From the NCBI GenBank assembly GCA_903934325.1, contig CAIZNH010000031.1, positions 62,001 to 126,000 on the forward strand: 64,000 nucleotides of DNA, written 5' to 3'. Shown in pieces: positions 7,689-15,133 of the stretch. Position 1 is the first letter of the stretch. Each line of letters starts with the position of its first letter. Below the pieces are notes generated by a model, which was not told the DNA's origin, did no database searches, and saw only the letters and a program-made list of their open reading frames with translations. Position numbers and translations under genes: made by a program. This DNA comes from an uncultured Alphaproteobacteria bacterium (GTDB lineage Bacteria; Pseudomonadota; Alphaproteobacteria; Sphingomonadales; Sphingomonadaceae).

Positions 7689-9044
7689 ATGACCATGATC
7701 ACGCAGGACCGCCGCCGCTTCCTCGGCGCCACCGCCACCGCCTTTGCCGCGCTTGCAGCAAGTGGCTGCATGACCAACGGGGCCAGTCCCGCCGCGCGCG
7801 GAGCCACGCGGGGCAGCTTTGCGGGCTATGGCGCTCTGAAGCCCGATCCGGCGGGGCTGCTCGATCTGCCTGAGGGCTTTTCCTACCGCGTCCTCTCGCG
7901 CCTTGGCGATGCGATGGACGATGGCGGCACCGTGCCTGACCGCGCCGACGGGATGGGCTGCTTCGATCTCGGGAACGGGGAAATCGCGCTGGTGCGCAAT
8001 CATGAATTGCAGCCCACGCATGGCGCGGGCGGGCCGATCGCCAAGGGCTTTGGCAAGCGCAATGGCGTGTTCGTGCCGGGCGGCACCACCACCATCGTGC
8101 TCGATGCCGCCAGCCTCAAGGTCAAGCGCCAGTTCCGCAGCCTTGGCGGGACGATCCGCAACTGTTCGGGCGGGGTTACGCCGTGGGGCACCTGGCTGAC
8201 CTGCGAGGAAGCTCCCACCGGCCCCGGCCAGCGCTATGGCGACGGGCTAGAGCAGAACCACGGCTGGGTGTTCGAAGTCCCCGCCTCGGCGAGCGGGCTG
8301 GTCGATCCCGTGCCGCTGACAGCGATGGGGCGCTTCAATCACGAAGCCGCCTGCGTCGATCCGGCTACGGGCATCGTCTACCAGACCGAGGACCGCGACG
8401 ATTCGGTGCTCTATCGTTTCATCCCCAAGGTGCCCGGCAAGATGGCCGAGGGTGGCCGCCTTCAGGCGATGGTGATCGAGGGGCTGGCCGATACCCGCAA
8501 CTGGAATTCCCCCGCCATGCCGGTGGGCAAGCCTTTCCGCGTATCATGGGTCGATCTTGACGATGTCGAAGCGCCCAAGGACGATCTGCGCCAGCGGGCC
8601 GTGGCCAAGGGCGCGGCGCTGGTGGCGCGGGGCGAGGGGCTGCACATGGGCGTGAAGCGCGGCAAGGCCGAGGTCTTCGCCTGCTGCACCAGCGGCGGGG
8701 CCAAGCAATTGGGCCAGATCCTGAAGCTCACCCCCGGCAATGCGGGCAAGCCTGACATGGTCGAGCTGTTCTTCGAAAGCGAGAGCACCGCGCAGTTCAA
8801 TTATGGCGACAACCTCACCGTTGCCCCCTCCGGCCACCTGATCGTGTGCGAGGACCAGTATACCGATGTGGTCGACAACCACATCCGCGGGATCACCCCT
8901 GAAGGCCGCGCCTATGATTTGGCGCGGCTCAAGGCGCAGACGGAACTCGCCGGCGGGTGCTTCTCGCCCGATGGCAAGGTGCTGTTCGTCAATATCTACG
9001 CGCCGACCGCGACCGTGGCGATCACCGGGCCGTGGGTGGCCTGA
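7689..9044 (+). CDS. PhoX family phosphatase (DUF839), Tat-exported lipoprotein
   Basis: 451-residue protein of the PhoX/DUF839 family. PhoX enzymes are periplasmic or surface phosphatases that use calcium and iron. The N-terminus has a twin-arginine signal (QDRRRFLGA) followed by a hydrophobic run and a lipobox-like AASGC, so it is probably a Tat-exported lipoprotein. Family motifs include VRNHEL (about 101-106), NCSGGVTPWGTWLTCEE, GRFNHEAACVDP, YQTEDRDDSVLYRF and PSGHLIVCEDQ. It starts 10 bp after the phytase. Together they fit sequential release of phosphate from organic phosphates outside the cytoplasm; the exact substrate is not known. Confidence 0.9.
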   Translation: MTMITQDRRRFLGATATAFAALAASGCMTNGASPAARGATRGSFAGYGALKPDPAGLLDLPEGFSYRVLSRLGDAMDDGGTVPDRADGMGCFDLGNGEIALVRNHELQPTHGAGGPIAKGFGKRNGVFVPGGTTTIVLDAASLKVKRQFRSLGGTIRNCSGGVTPWGTWLTCEEAPTGPGQRYGDGLEQNHGWVFEVPASASGLVDPVPLTAMGRFNHEAACVDPATGIVYQTEDRDDSVLYRFIPKVPGKMAEGGRLQAMVIEGLADTRNWNSPAMPVGKPFRVSWVDLDDVEAPKDDLRQRAVAKGAALVARGEGLHMGVKRGKAEVFACCTSGGAKQLGQILKLTPGNAGKPDMVELFFESESTAQFNYGDNLTVAPSGHLIVCEDQYTDVVDNHIRGITPEGRAYDLARLKAQTELAGGCFSPDGKVLFVNIYAPTATVAITGPWVA

Positions 9045-9071
9045 CGCGCCGACGGCACTGACGGCGCGCGT

Positions 9072-9632
9072 ATGGCGAGCTTCCTTTTCGCGCTGCTGCT
9101 GGTCTTCGCAGCCTCGCTGGGCGGGCGCGACCAGTGGCTGGTGGCGCGTTTCTCCGATGCGCTGGGGCAAAGCCTTCCGCTGCTGCTGACCGGCATGGCC
9201 TCGGCTGCGCTGCTGGCAGGGGTGATGGCGTGGGTGGGAGCAGGCTTTGCCGCGCAATTGCCCGCGCGCGCCGCGCAGATGCTGGTCGCCTTCGCGCTGG
9301 CGCTGGCGGCGGCGGAACTCGCGTGGCCGGTAAAGAGCGCCGCGCCGCAGGAGCCGACCCGCTCGCTGGGGGCCTTCGCCATCGTGCTGGCGGCGCGGCA
9401 GGTGGGCGATGCGGCGCGCTTTGCGGTGTTTGCTCTTGCAGCGCAGGCGAGCCTTCCGGCCACCGCGGCGCTGGGTGGGGCGCTGGGCGGGGCGGGCGCG
9501 ATTGCGCTCGGCTGGACGCTAGGAGGCGAGGGGCTGGCGCGCTGGCCCCTGCCGATCATCCGCCGCGTGCTCGCCGCCTGCCTGTTGGTCGCGGCGATCA
9601 TCACCGGCCTGGGCGCGCGTTACGGCGCATAG
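9072..9632 (+). CDS. TMEM165/GDT1-like membrane protein, divergent
   Basis: 186-residue membrane protein with about six hydrophobic segments arranged as two similar halves. The N-terminal half has AASLGGRDQWLVARFS where canonical GDT1/UPF0016 cation transporters carry ExGD(K/R)(S/T), and the second half has VLAARQVGDAARFAVFAL. The arrangement resembles a divergent alphaproteobacterial GDT1-like branch, but the key acidic residue of the first motif is missing, so calcium/manganese transport cannot be assumed. It starts 27 bp after the PhoX gene and may belong to the same transcript. Confidence 0.55.
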   Translation: MASFLFALLLVFAASLGGRDQWLVARFSDALGQSLPLLLTGMASAALLAGVMAWVGAGFAAQLPARAAQMLVAFALALAAAELAWPVKSAAPQEPTRSLGAFAIVLAARQVGDAARFAVFALAAQASLPATAALGGALGGAGAIALGWTLGGEGLARWPLPIIRRVLAACLLVAAIITGLGARYGA

Positions 9633-9687
9633 CTATCCACGCGCGCAAGCCATTGCCGGAGGGCGGGGGTTTGCTATCCTGCCGGAA

Positions 9688-10341
9688 ATGCAGAACATCA
9701 CCATCATCGAAGGCGCAGACAATGCCGCCATTGCCGATTGGCTCGAACGCACGCTTTCCGTCGCGCTTGCCCGGGAGGCGCTGACCGACAAGGACCCGCG
9801 TCACCGCGCCGTTGTGATCTCGGTTCCCGGCGGATCGACGCCGTTCCCGATCTTCGCCGAGCTTCTCACCCGCGCGCTCGATTTTGCCCGCCTGATCGCA
9901 TGGCCCAATGATGATCGCATCGTGCCCGAGGATCATGACGCTTCGAACACCGGCAAGATCCGCGCGCTGTTTGCGCCTGCGGGCGCGCATGTCGTGGCGC
10001 TCTCCGAGGACATGGGCGTGCCGCATTTCGACCTCGTGTGGCTCGGCATGGGCGAGGACGGGCATATCGCCTCGCTGTTTCCCAACACCGATCCGCAGGC
10101 GGACGATCTTCAGGCGGTGCGCCGTCTCACCCCCGATCCGCTGCCGCCCCACGCGCCGTTCGACCGCATCACCCTCACGCTGCCGAGCCTGCTTGATACC
10201 TCCGAACTGATGTTCGTGATCCGGGGCGAGGACAAGCGCGCGGTGTTCGAGGCGGCGATGCGGGGGGAGCATGATCTGCCCGTCGCACGCCTGCTCAAGG
10301 CGGCCGCCGCGCGCGGCATTCCGGTGACAGTCTTCACCTGA
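9688..10341 (+). CDS. pgl: 6-phosphogluconolactonase
   Basis: 217-residue cytosolic enzyme that hydrolyses 6-phosphogluconolactone to 6-phosphogluconate in the pentose phosphate and Entner-Doudoroff pathways. It belongs to the glucosamine-6-phosphate isomerase/6PGL fold. The phosphate-binding motif SVPGGSTP is at about 45-52, and family motifs WPNDDRIVPEDHDASNTGK and DLVWLGMGEDGHIASLFP follow. Length is normal for the family. The stop overlaps the start of the downstream Nudix gene by 1 bp (TGATG), so the two are likely translated together. Confidence 0.92.
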   Translation: MQNITIIEGADNAAIADWLERTLSVALAREALTDKDPRHRAVVISVPGGSTPFPIFAELLTRALDFARLIAWPNDDRIVPEDHDASNTGKIRALFAPAGAHVVALSEDMGVPHFDLVWLGMGEDGHIASLFPNTDPQADDLQAVRRLTPDPLPPHAPFDRITLTLPSLLDTSELMFVIRGEDKRAVFEAAMRGEHDLPVARLLKAAAARGIPVTVFT

Positions 10342-10859
10342 TGCCCGCATTCCTGCCCGCACCGCTGCACCGCGCCCTTCTGCCGCTGGCGCATATCGTG
10401 CGGCACCGCTGGCGGCGCTGGCGCAAGGCGCCGATTGCGGGGGTGAGCATCGTCATCACCAATATCGCGGGCGATGTGCTGCTGCTGAAGCATTCCTACG
10501 GCCCTGCGGTCTGGGCGCTGCCGGGCGGCGGCCTTGCCCGCGGCGAGGATCCCGAGGCGGCCGCAAGGCGCGAGGTGCGCGAGGAGCTCGGCCTCACCCT
10601 GTCCCGCATCACCGCGATTGCGACGCTGGAAGAGGTGCTCTCGGGCTCGCCCCACACGGCCCATGTCTTTGCCGGAATCTGCGACGCTCACCCTCGCCCC
10701 GATGGCCGCGAGGTGATCGAGGCGCGCTTCTTCCCGACCCACTCCCTGCCCGAACCACTGGGCGAGACCACCCGCGCAAGGATCGCGGCCTGGCGGGCGC
10801 GGGAGGCGGGGCGGGAGGTCTGCGCCACCGAAGGTGGCTCTAAAATCACAGCAACCTGA
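10341..10859 (+). CDS. Nudix hydrolase
   Basis: 172-residue Nudix-domain protein. A complete Nudix box GGLARGEDPEAAARREVREELG (split GGLARGEDPE and REVREELG) lies at about 63-84 with the REVREE metal-binding core intact. Residues 1-30 are hydrophobic and basic (HRWRRWRKAP), an N-terminal extension seen in several alphaproteobacterial homologues. Nudix enzymes cleave nucleoside diphosphates linked to another moiety; this substrate is not deducible. Translationally coupled to pgl. Its 3' end overlaps convergent dinB by 14 bp. Confidence 0.85.
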   Translation: MPAFLPAPLHRALLPLAHIVRHRWRRWRKAPIAGVSIVITNIAGDVLLLKHSYGPAVWALPGGGLARGEDPEAAARREVREELGLTLSRITAIATLEEVLSGSPHTAHVFAGICDAHPRPDGREVIEARFFPTHSLPEPLGETTRARIAAWRAREAGREVCATEGGSKITAT

Positions 10860-11982
10860 GCTGCGCTTCGTCCCTTGGCGGTTTCTCGTCCTCCGCGCCC
10901 TCCAGCCCCGAGAGCGTCAGCCCCATCAGCCGGATCGGCCCGCGCAGGGGCAATTCCGCCTCCAGCAACCCGCGTGCAAGGCTGGCGAATTCTTCCTTCC
11001 CGCTGACCCAGTGCGGCACCGATGCGGCGCGGGTCATGATCTGGAAATCGGTGAACTTCATCTTGAGCGTCACCGTGCGGCCCTTCGCGCCCGAGGCCTC
11101 GATCCGCTCCCACACGATGCCGATGATATTGGCGAGCGTCTCGCGCAAAGCCGCGCCGCTGCCGATGTCCTCCGAGAAGGTACGCTCCCCGCCGACCGAT
11201 TTGCGGATGCGATGCGCCGCCACGGGGCGCAGGTCGATGCCCCTTGCCGCGCGGAACAGGTAGTCCGCCATGCTGCCGAAATGCGCGCGCAGGAAGGCGA
11301 TGTCCTTGGCCGCGAGGTCTGCGCCCGTCGCGATGCCGAGCGCCTGCATCTTCGCTTCCGCCTTCGGGCCGACTCCGTGGAACCGCCGGATCGGCAGCCC
11401 CGCCACGAACTGCGCGCCTTCGCCCGGGCGGATAATGCACATGCCATCGGGCTTGTTCTGATCGCTCGCAAGCTTGGCGAGGAACTTGTTGTAGCTCACC
11501 CCCGCGCTTGCGGTGAGCTTCGTCTTGGCGCGGATCTCCTGCCGGATCAGCGTGGCGATGCGTGTGGCGCTGCCGATGCCGAGCCGGTCATCGGTAACGT
11601 CGAGGTAGGCCTCGTCGAGGCTCAGCGGCTCGATGATGGGGGTGTAATGCTCGAACACCCGGCGGATCTGGCGGCTGGCTTCCTTGTAAGCGTCAAAGCG
11701 CGGGCGCACGAAGACGAGATCGGGGCACAGCCGCTGCGCAGTGACCGAGGGCATGGCGCTTCTCACCCCGAACTTTCGCGCCTCGTAGCTGGCGGCGGCC
11801 ACCACCCCGCGTCCACCCGCGCCGCCAACCGCCACCGGCTTGCCCCGAAGCTCGGGATTGTCGCGCTGTTCGACGCTGGCGAAGAAGGCATCCATGTCGA
11901 CATGGATGATCTTCCTCAGCCCCAATTCCCCTGCGGGAGCTGCGGCCCCGTCATCGTCGCGGGAAGGCGCTTCGCTTGCCAT
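10846..11982 (-). CDS. dinB: DNA polymerase IV
   Basis: 378-residue Y-family translesion polymerase. The catalytic palm motifs are present: HVDMDAFFASVEQRD (first metal-binding Asp) near the N-terminus and SLDEAYLDVT with the second acidic pair. AGVSYNKFLAKLASDQNKPDG and the helix-hairpin-helix GVGPKAEAKMQALGI follow, then the little-finger domain. The C-terminal QLRLL resembles a beta-clamp-binding motif (QLxLF-like). The start at 11982 was taken at the ATG of MASEAPSRDD; upstream in-frame codons lack family similarity. Overlaps the convergent Nudix gene at the 3' end. Confidence 0.93.
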   Translation of the reverse strand: MASEAPSRDDDGAAAPAGELGLRKIIHVDMDAFFASVEQRDNPELRGKPVAVGGAGGRGVVAAASYEARKFGVRSAMPSVTAQRLCPDLVFVRPRFDAYKEASRQIRRVFEHYTPIIEPLSLDEAYLDVTDDRLGIGSATRIATLIRQEIRAKTKLTASAGVSYNKFLAKLASDQNKPDGMCIIRPGEGAQFVAGLPIRRFHGVGPKAEAKMQALGIATGADLAAKDIAFLRAHFGSMADYLFRAARGIDLRPVAAHRIRKSVGGERTFSEDIGSGAALRETLANIIGIVWERIEASGAKGRTVTLKMKFTDFQIMTRAASVPHWVSGKEEFASLARGLLEAELPLRGPIRLMGLTLSGLEGAEDEKPPRDEAQLRLL

Positions 11983-12110
11983 GCGCACACAAATAGAACC
12001 TTGGCGCGCGCGAAGGAACTGTTGCTGGAACCAATCACCTGCCGTGCCATTTTGTGCACATGCGAAAAGAACAGTGGTCTTCGGGCGAACCCCTTGGCAA
12101 TGGCCGCCCG

Positions 12111-13373
12111 ATGGCCACCCAGCTTGCCCCTTCTTCCCCTGCTGCATCGCCCGCCCGCAAGGCCTTGGGCGAGCGTGAGCTGATGTGGATGATGGCGCTG
12201 CTGATGGCGCTGAACGCCTTCGGGATCGACGCGATCCTGCCCGCCCTTGATGCGCTGGCAGCCGATCTGTCGGTGAGCGGGAATGACCGGCAATTCGTGA
12301 TCGGGGTCTATCTCCTCACCGCCGGCATGGGCGCGCTGGTGCCCGGCGCGCTGGCCGACCGTTTCGGACGGCGGCCGATCCTGCTGGGTTCGATCGCGGT
12401 CTATATCGTGCTCTCGGTGATGAGCGCGCTGGCGCCGACCTATGACGCGCTGATCGCGGTGCGCGGGTGCCAGGGCTTCTTTGCCGCAGGGATCGTCGCC
12501 CTGCCGCCCGCGATCATCCGCGACCGGGTGGGCGGCGACAAGATGGCGCGCATGATGAGCCTCATCTTCGTGATCTTCCTGATGGTGCCCGCCGTCGCGC
12601 CGACCGTGGGCGAGGCGATCCTGCAAGTGGGCAGCTGGCGGGCGATCTTCGGCTTCATGGCGGTGCTGGGCGTGGCGGTGGGTCTGTGGGTGCATCTGCG
12701 TCTGCCGGAAAGCCTTTCGGACGAAAACCGCCAGCCGATCATGCCGCGTATCATTCTCGCCAATATGGGCCGCGCGCTCGTGCTGCCGAGCGTGGCGGGC
12801 TACGTCATCGGCTCGGCGCTGGTGTTCGGCGCATTGTTCGGCTTCATCAATTCCTCGCAGCAGCTGATCACCGAGACCTTCGGCGCGGGCGACATCTTCC
12901 CGCTGGTCTTCGCGATCTGCGCCGGCTCGATGGCGCTGGCGAGCTGGTCGAACTCTCGGATTGTCGAGCGGTTCGGCGCAAGGCGGGTGAGCCACGCGGC
13001 GCTGTTCGGCTTCATCATCGTCAGCGCCTGTCAGGTGATGTTCGCCTTCCAGCCAGAGGAGCACCTGTGGCACTTCGTCCCGCTGATGGCGATCAACATG
13101 GCCTTGCTCGGCTTCATCGGCAGCAATTTCGGCGCGATCGCGATGAACCCCTTCTTCGCCATCGCAGGCGCGGCGAGCTCTGCCCACGGCTTCGTGCGCA
13201 TGACCACCGCGGCGCTGCTCGGCGGGGCGATCGGTTATGCCTTCGACGGCACGGCGCGGCCCCTCGCGCTGGCCCTGCTGGCGAGCGGACTTGTCTGCCT
13301 GGTGCTGGTGCTGTGGAGCGAGAAGGGAAAGCTGTTCGGGCCGAGCGACGCGGAGATGGGGATGGGGCGCTAG
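12111..13373 (+). CDS. MFS multidrug efflux transporter (Bcr/CflA type)
   Basis: 420-residue inner-membrane transporter with 12 predicted membrane segments. The Bcr/CflA subgroup signatures are visible: MMALLMALNAFGIDAILPAL in TM1 with LPAL before a soluble loop, the loop 2-3 motif GALADRFGRRPILLGS, and RGCQGFFAAGI in TM4. Proteins of this group expel bicyclomycin, chloramphenicol or related compounds by proton antiport; the real substrate is unknown. The ATG at 12111 (MATQLAP) is preferred because the next region is the hydrophilic N-terminus of normal length. Ends 4 bp before the palindromic repeat at 13378. Confidence 0.88.
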   Translation: MATQLAPSSPAASPARKALGERELMWMMALLMALNAFGIDAILPALDALAADLSVSGNDRQFVIGVYLLTAGMGALVPGALADRFGRRPILLGSIAVYIVLSVMSALAPTYDALIAVRGCQGFFAAGIVALPPAIIRDRVGGDKMARMMSLIFVIFLMVPAVAPTVGEAILQVGSWRAIFGFMAVLGVAVGLWVHLRLPESLSDENRQPIMPRIILANMGRALVLPSVAGYVIGSALVFGALFGFINSSQQLITETFGAGDIFPLVFAICAGSMALASWSNSRIVERFGARRVSHAALFGFIIVSACQVMFAFQPEEHLWHFVPLMAINMALLGFIGSNFGAIAMNPFFAIAGAASSAHGFVRMTTAALLGGAIGYAFDGTARPLALALLASGLVCLVLVLWSEKGKLFGPSDAEMGMGR

Positions 13374-13377
13374 TCCA

Positions 13378-13464
13378 GCCCACCCCTAACCCCTCCCGCA
13401 GGCGGGAGGGGGATTGGGAGCGCTGATACTCCCCTCCCGCTTGCGGGGAGGGGCCGGGGGTGGG
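13378..13464. repeat. Dispersed GC-rich palindromic repeat, family D
   Basis: CCCACCCC at one end and GGGGGTGGG at the other, with internal CCCTCCCGC/GCGGGAGGG and CCCCTCCCGC/GCGGGGAGGGG arms. It occupies the whole spacer between two convergent genes, 4 bp from one stop codon and 2 bp from the other, where it could terminate transcription in both directions. Confidence 0.75.
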
Positions 13465-13466
13465 CC

Positions 13467-15020
13467 TTACCGCTCGCTGTCGAGCTTTCGCCAAGCCAGC
13501 CCGGCAAACTCGCACAGCAAGGGCCGCGTGTCGCGCGGGTCGATGATGTCCTCGACGTTGAAGCGCTCGGCCGAGCGGAAGGGCGAGGTGACCCTGGCGA
13601 GCCTTGCGCGGATCTCCTCCAGCAAGGCTTGCGGGTCCTCGGCGGCCTCCAGCTCCGACTTGTAGGCGACCTCAAGGCCCCCCGCGATCGGCAGGCTCCC
13701 CCAGTCGCCGCTCGGCCAGCAATAGCGGTATTGATACCGCTCGGCATTGCTCATCGCGCTGCCCGCAATCCCGTAGGCGCGGCGCAGCACGATGCTCGCC
13801 AGCGGCACGGTGGCGCGGTAGATCGCGTTCATGGCGTTGACGCCGTAGCGGATCGTCCCTGCCATCTCCGCCTCGCGCCCGATCATGAAGCCGGGGTTGT
13901 CGACGAGGTGGACAATCGGCAGGCGGAACTGGTCGGCGAGGCGCACGAAACGCTCGACCTTCTCGCTGGTCTTGGCCTCCCATGACCCGCCGAGATAGCT
14001 CGGATCGCTGGCAATGACGCAGACCGGCCAGCCGTCCAGTCGCGCCAGCGCGGTGATCGCGGCACGGCCCCAGTGCTTGCCGATCTCGAACACGGTGCCG
14101 CTGTCGAATACCATCTCCATGCAGCGGCGCATCGAATAGACCTGTTTCGCATCATGCGGAACGAGGGATAGCAATGCTTCCTCGCGCCGGTCGGCGGGGT
14201 CGTGGCACTCGGCGCGGCGGGCAGGCTGGCCGACATATTCGGGCATGAAGCTGAGGAAATGCCGCGCACGGGCGAAGGCCTCGGCCTCGCTCGCCACCTC
14301 GTCATCCACCACGCCGTTGCGGGTGTGGATCGCCGATCCGCCGAGCGCTTCCTTGGCCTCCTCGTGATTGGCCGCGCCGCCCTTGTACGCCTCGCCGAGC
14401 CCATCGACCACGGCGGGGCCTGCGGCAAAGATCTGCGAGAGGCCCTTCACCATGATCGAGTAGTGGCTGGCAACCGTGCGCGCCGCGCCAAGCCCCGCTG
14501 TCGGCCCGAGCGCAAGCGCCACCACCGGCACCGTGTCGAGGTTGGTCACCACATCGCCCCAGCCGGGCACCGCCGGAATATAGGTCGCCCCGATCTGTTC
14601 AAGAGTCTTCACCGAACCGCCACCGCCCGTCCCGTCGATCATGCGAATGATCGGGAGCTTCAACTGGTGCGCCATCATCTCGGCCTGCACCATCTTGCGC
14701 GCGATCCCCGCATCCGCCGCGCCGCCGCGGATGGTGAAATCGTCCGCGGTGGCGACCACGGGCTGTCCGTTGATCAGCGCCTTGCCGAAGAGGAAGGGGG
14801 CGGGGGTGACGCTGGCGAGATCGCCGTTCGCGTCATACTTGGCGGAGCCTGCGATCTTGCCGATCTCGCGGAAGGAGCCTTCGTCGCACAGCGCTGCGAG
14901 CCGCGCGCGGGCGTCCATCTTCCCGCGCCCGTGCTGCCGCGCAACCTTGTCCGCGCCGCCCATCTGCTCGGCCAGCGCCTCGCGGGCGCGCAGTTCTTCG
15001 AGTTCCTTTTGCCAGCTCAC
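13467..15020 (-). CDS. Acyl-CoA carboxylase beta subunit (carboxyltransferase)
   Basis: 517-residue carboxyltransferase that moves CO2 from carboxybiotin to an acyl-CoA. Two crotonase-like halves are visible: the N-half with GRGKMDARARL and GGGSVKTLEQIGATYIP, the C-half with DNPGFMIGREAE and YGVNAMNAIYRATVP. It pairs with the biotin-carrying alpha subunit upstream (15134-17044). Which acyl-CoA is used (propionyl, methylcrotonyl, geranyl or other) cannot be decided by eye. The start is GTG at 15020, with the SD GGGGAG formed partly by the edge of the family A repeat at 15031-15123. Confidence 0.88.
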   Translation of the reverse strand: MSWQKELEELRAREALAEQMGGADKVARQHGRGKMDARARLAALCDEGSFREIGKIAGSAKYDANGDLASVTPAPFLFGKALINGQPVVATADDFTIRGGAADAGIARKMVQAEMMAHQLKLPIIRMIDGTGGGGSVKTLEQIGATYIPAVPGWGDVVTNLDTVPVVALALGPTAGLGAARTVASHYSIMVKGLSQIFAAGPAVVDGLGEAYKGGAANHEEAKEALGGSAIHTRNGVVDDEVASEAEAFARARHFLSFMPEYVGQPARRAECHDPADRREEALLSLVPHDAKQVYSMRRCMEMVFDSGTVFEIGKHWGRAAITALARLDGWPVCVIASDPSYLGGSWEAKTSEKVERFVRLADQFRLPIVHLVDNPGFMIGREAEMAGTIRYGVNAMNAIYRATVPLASIVLRRAYGIAGSAMSNAERYQYRYCWPSGDWGSLPIAGGLEVAYKSELEAAEDPQALLEEIRARLARVTSPFRSAERFNVEDIIDPRDTRPLLCEFAGLAWRKLDSER

Positions 15021-15030
15021 AACCCACTCC

Positions 15031-15123
15031 CCGTTCGCCCTGAGCTTGTCGAAGGGCTGTCCTTCTTCTTTGGGGCTAACGCTAGAAGAAAGTGCAGGGC
15101 TTCGACAAGCTCAGCCCGAACGG
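15031..15123. repeat. Dispersed palindromic repeat, family A (copy 1)
   Basis: CCGTTCGCCCTGAGCTTGTC at one end and GACAAGCTCAGCCCGAACGG at the other, forming a long stem. Other copies are at 42332-42423 and 62712-62804. It lies between the two carboxylase subunits. On the - strand its edge CGAACGGGGAG supplies the ribosome binding site of the beta subunit. Confidence 0.88.
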
Positions 15124-15133
15124 GATGGAGAAA

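Noticed and set aside
13375..13465. Family D palindrome as a coding region extension
   Set aside because: Both flanking genes stop just outside it; it is a repeat.
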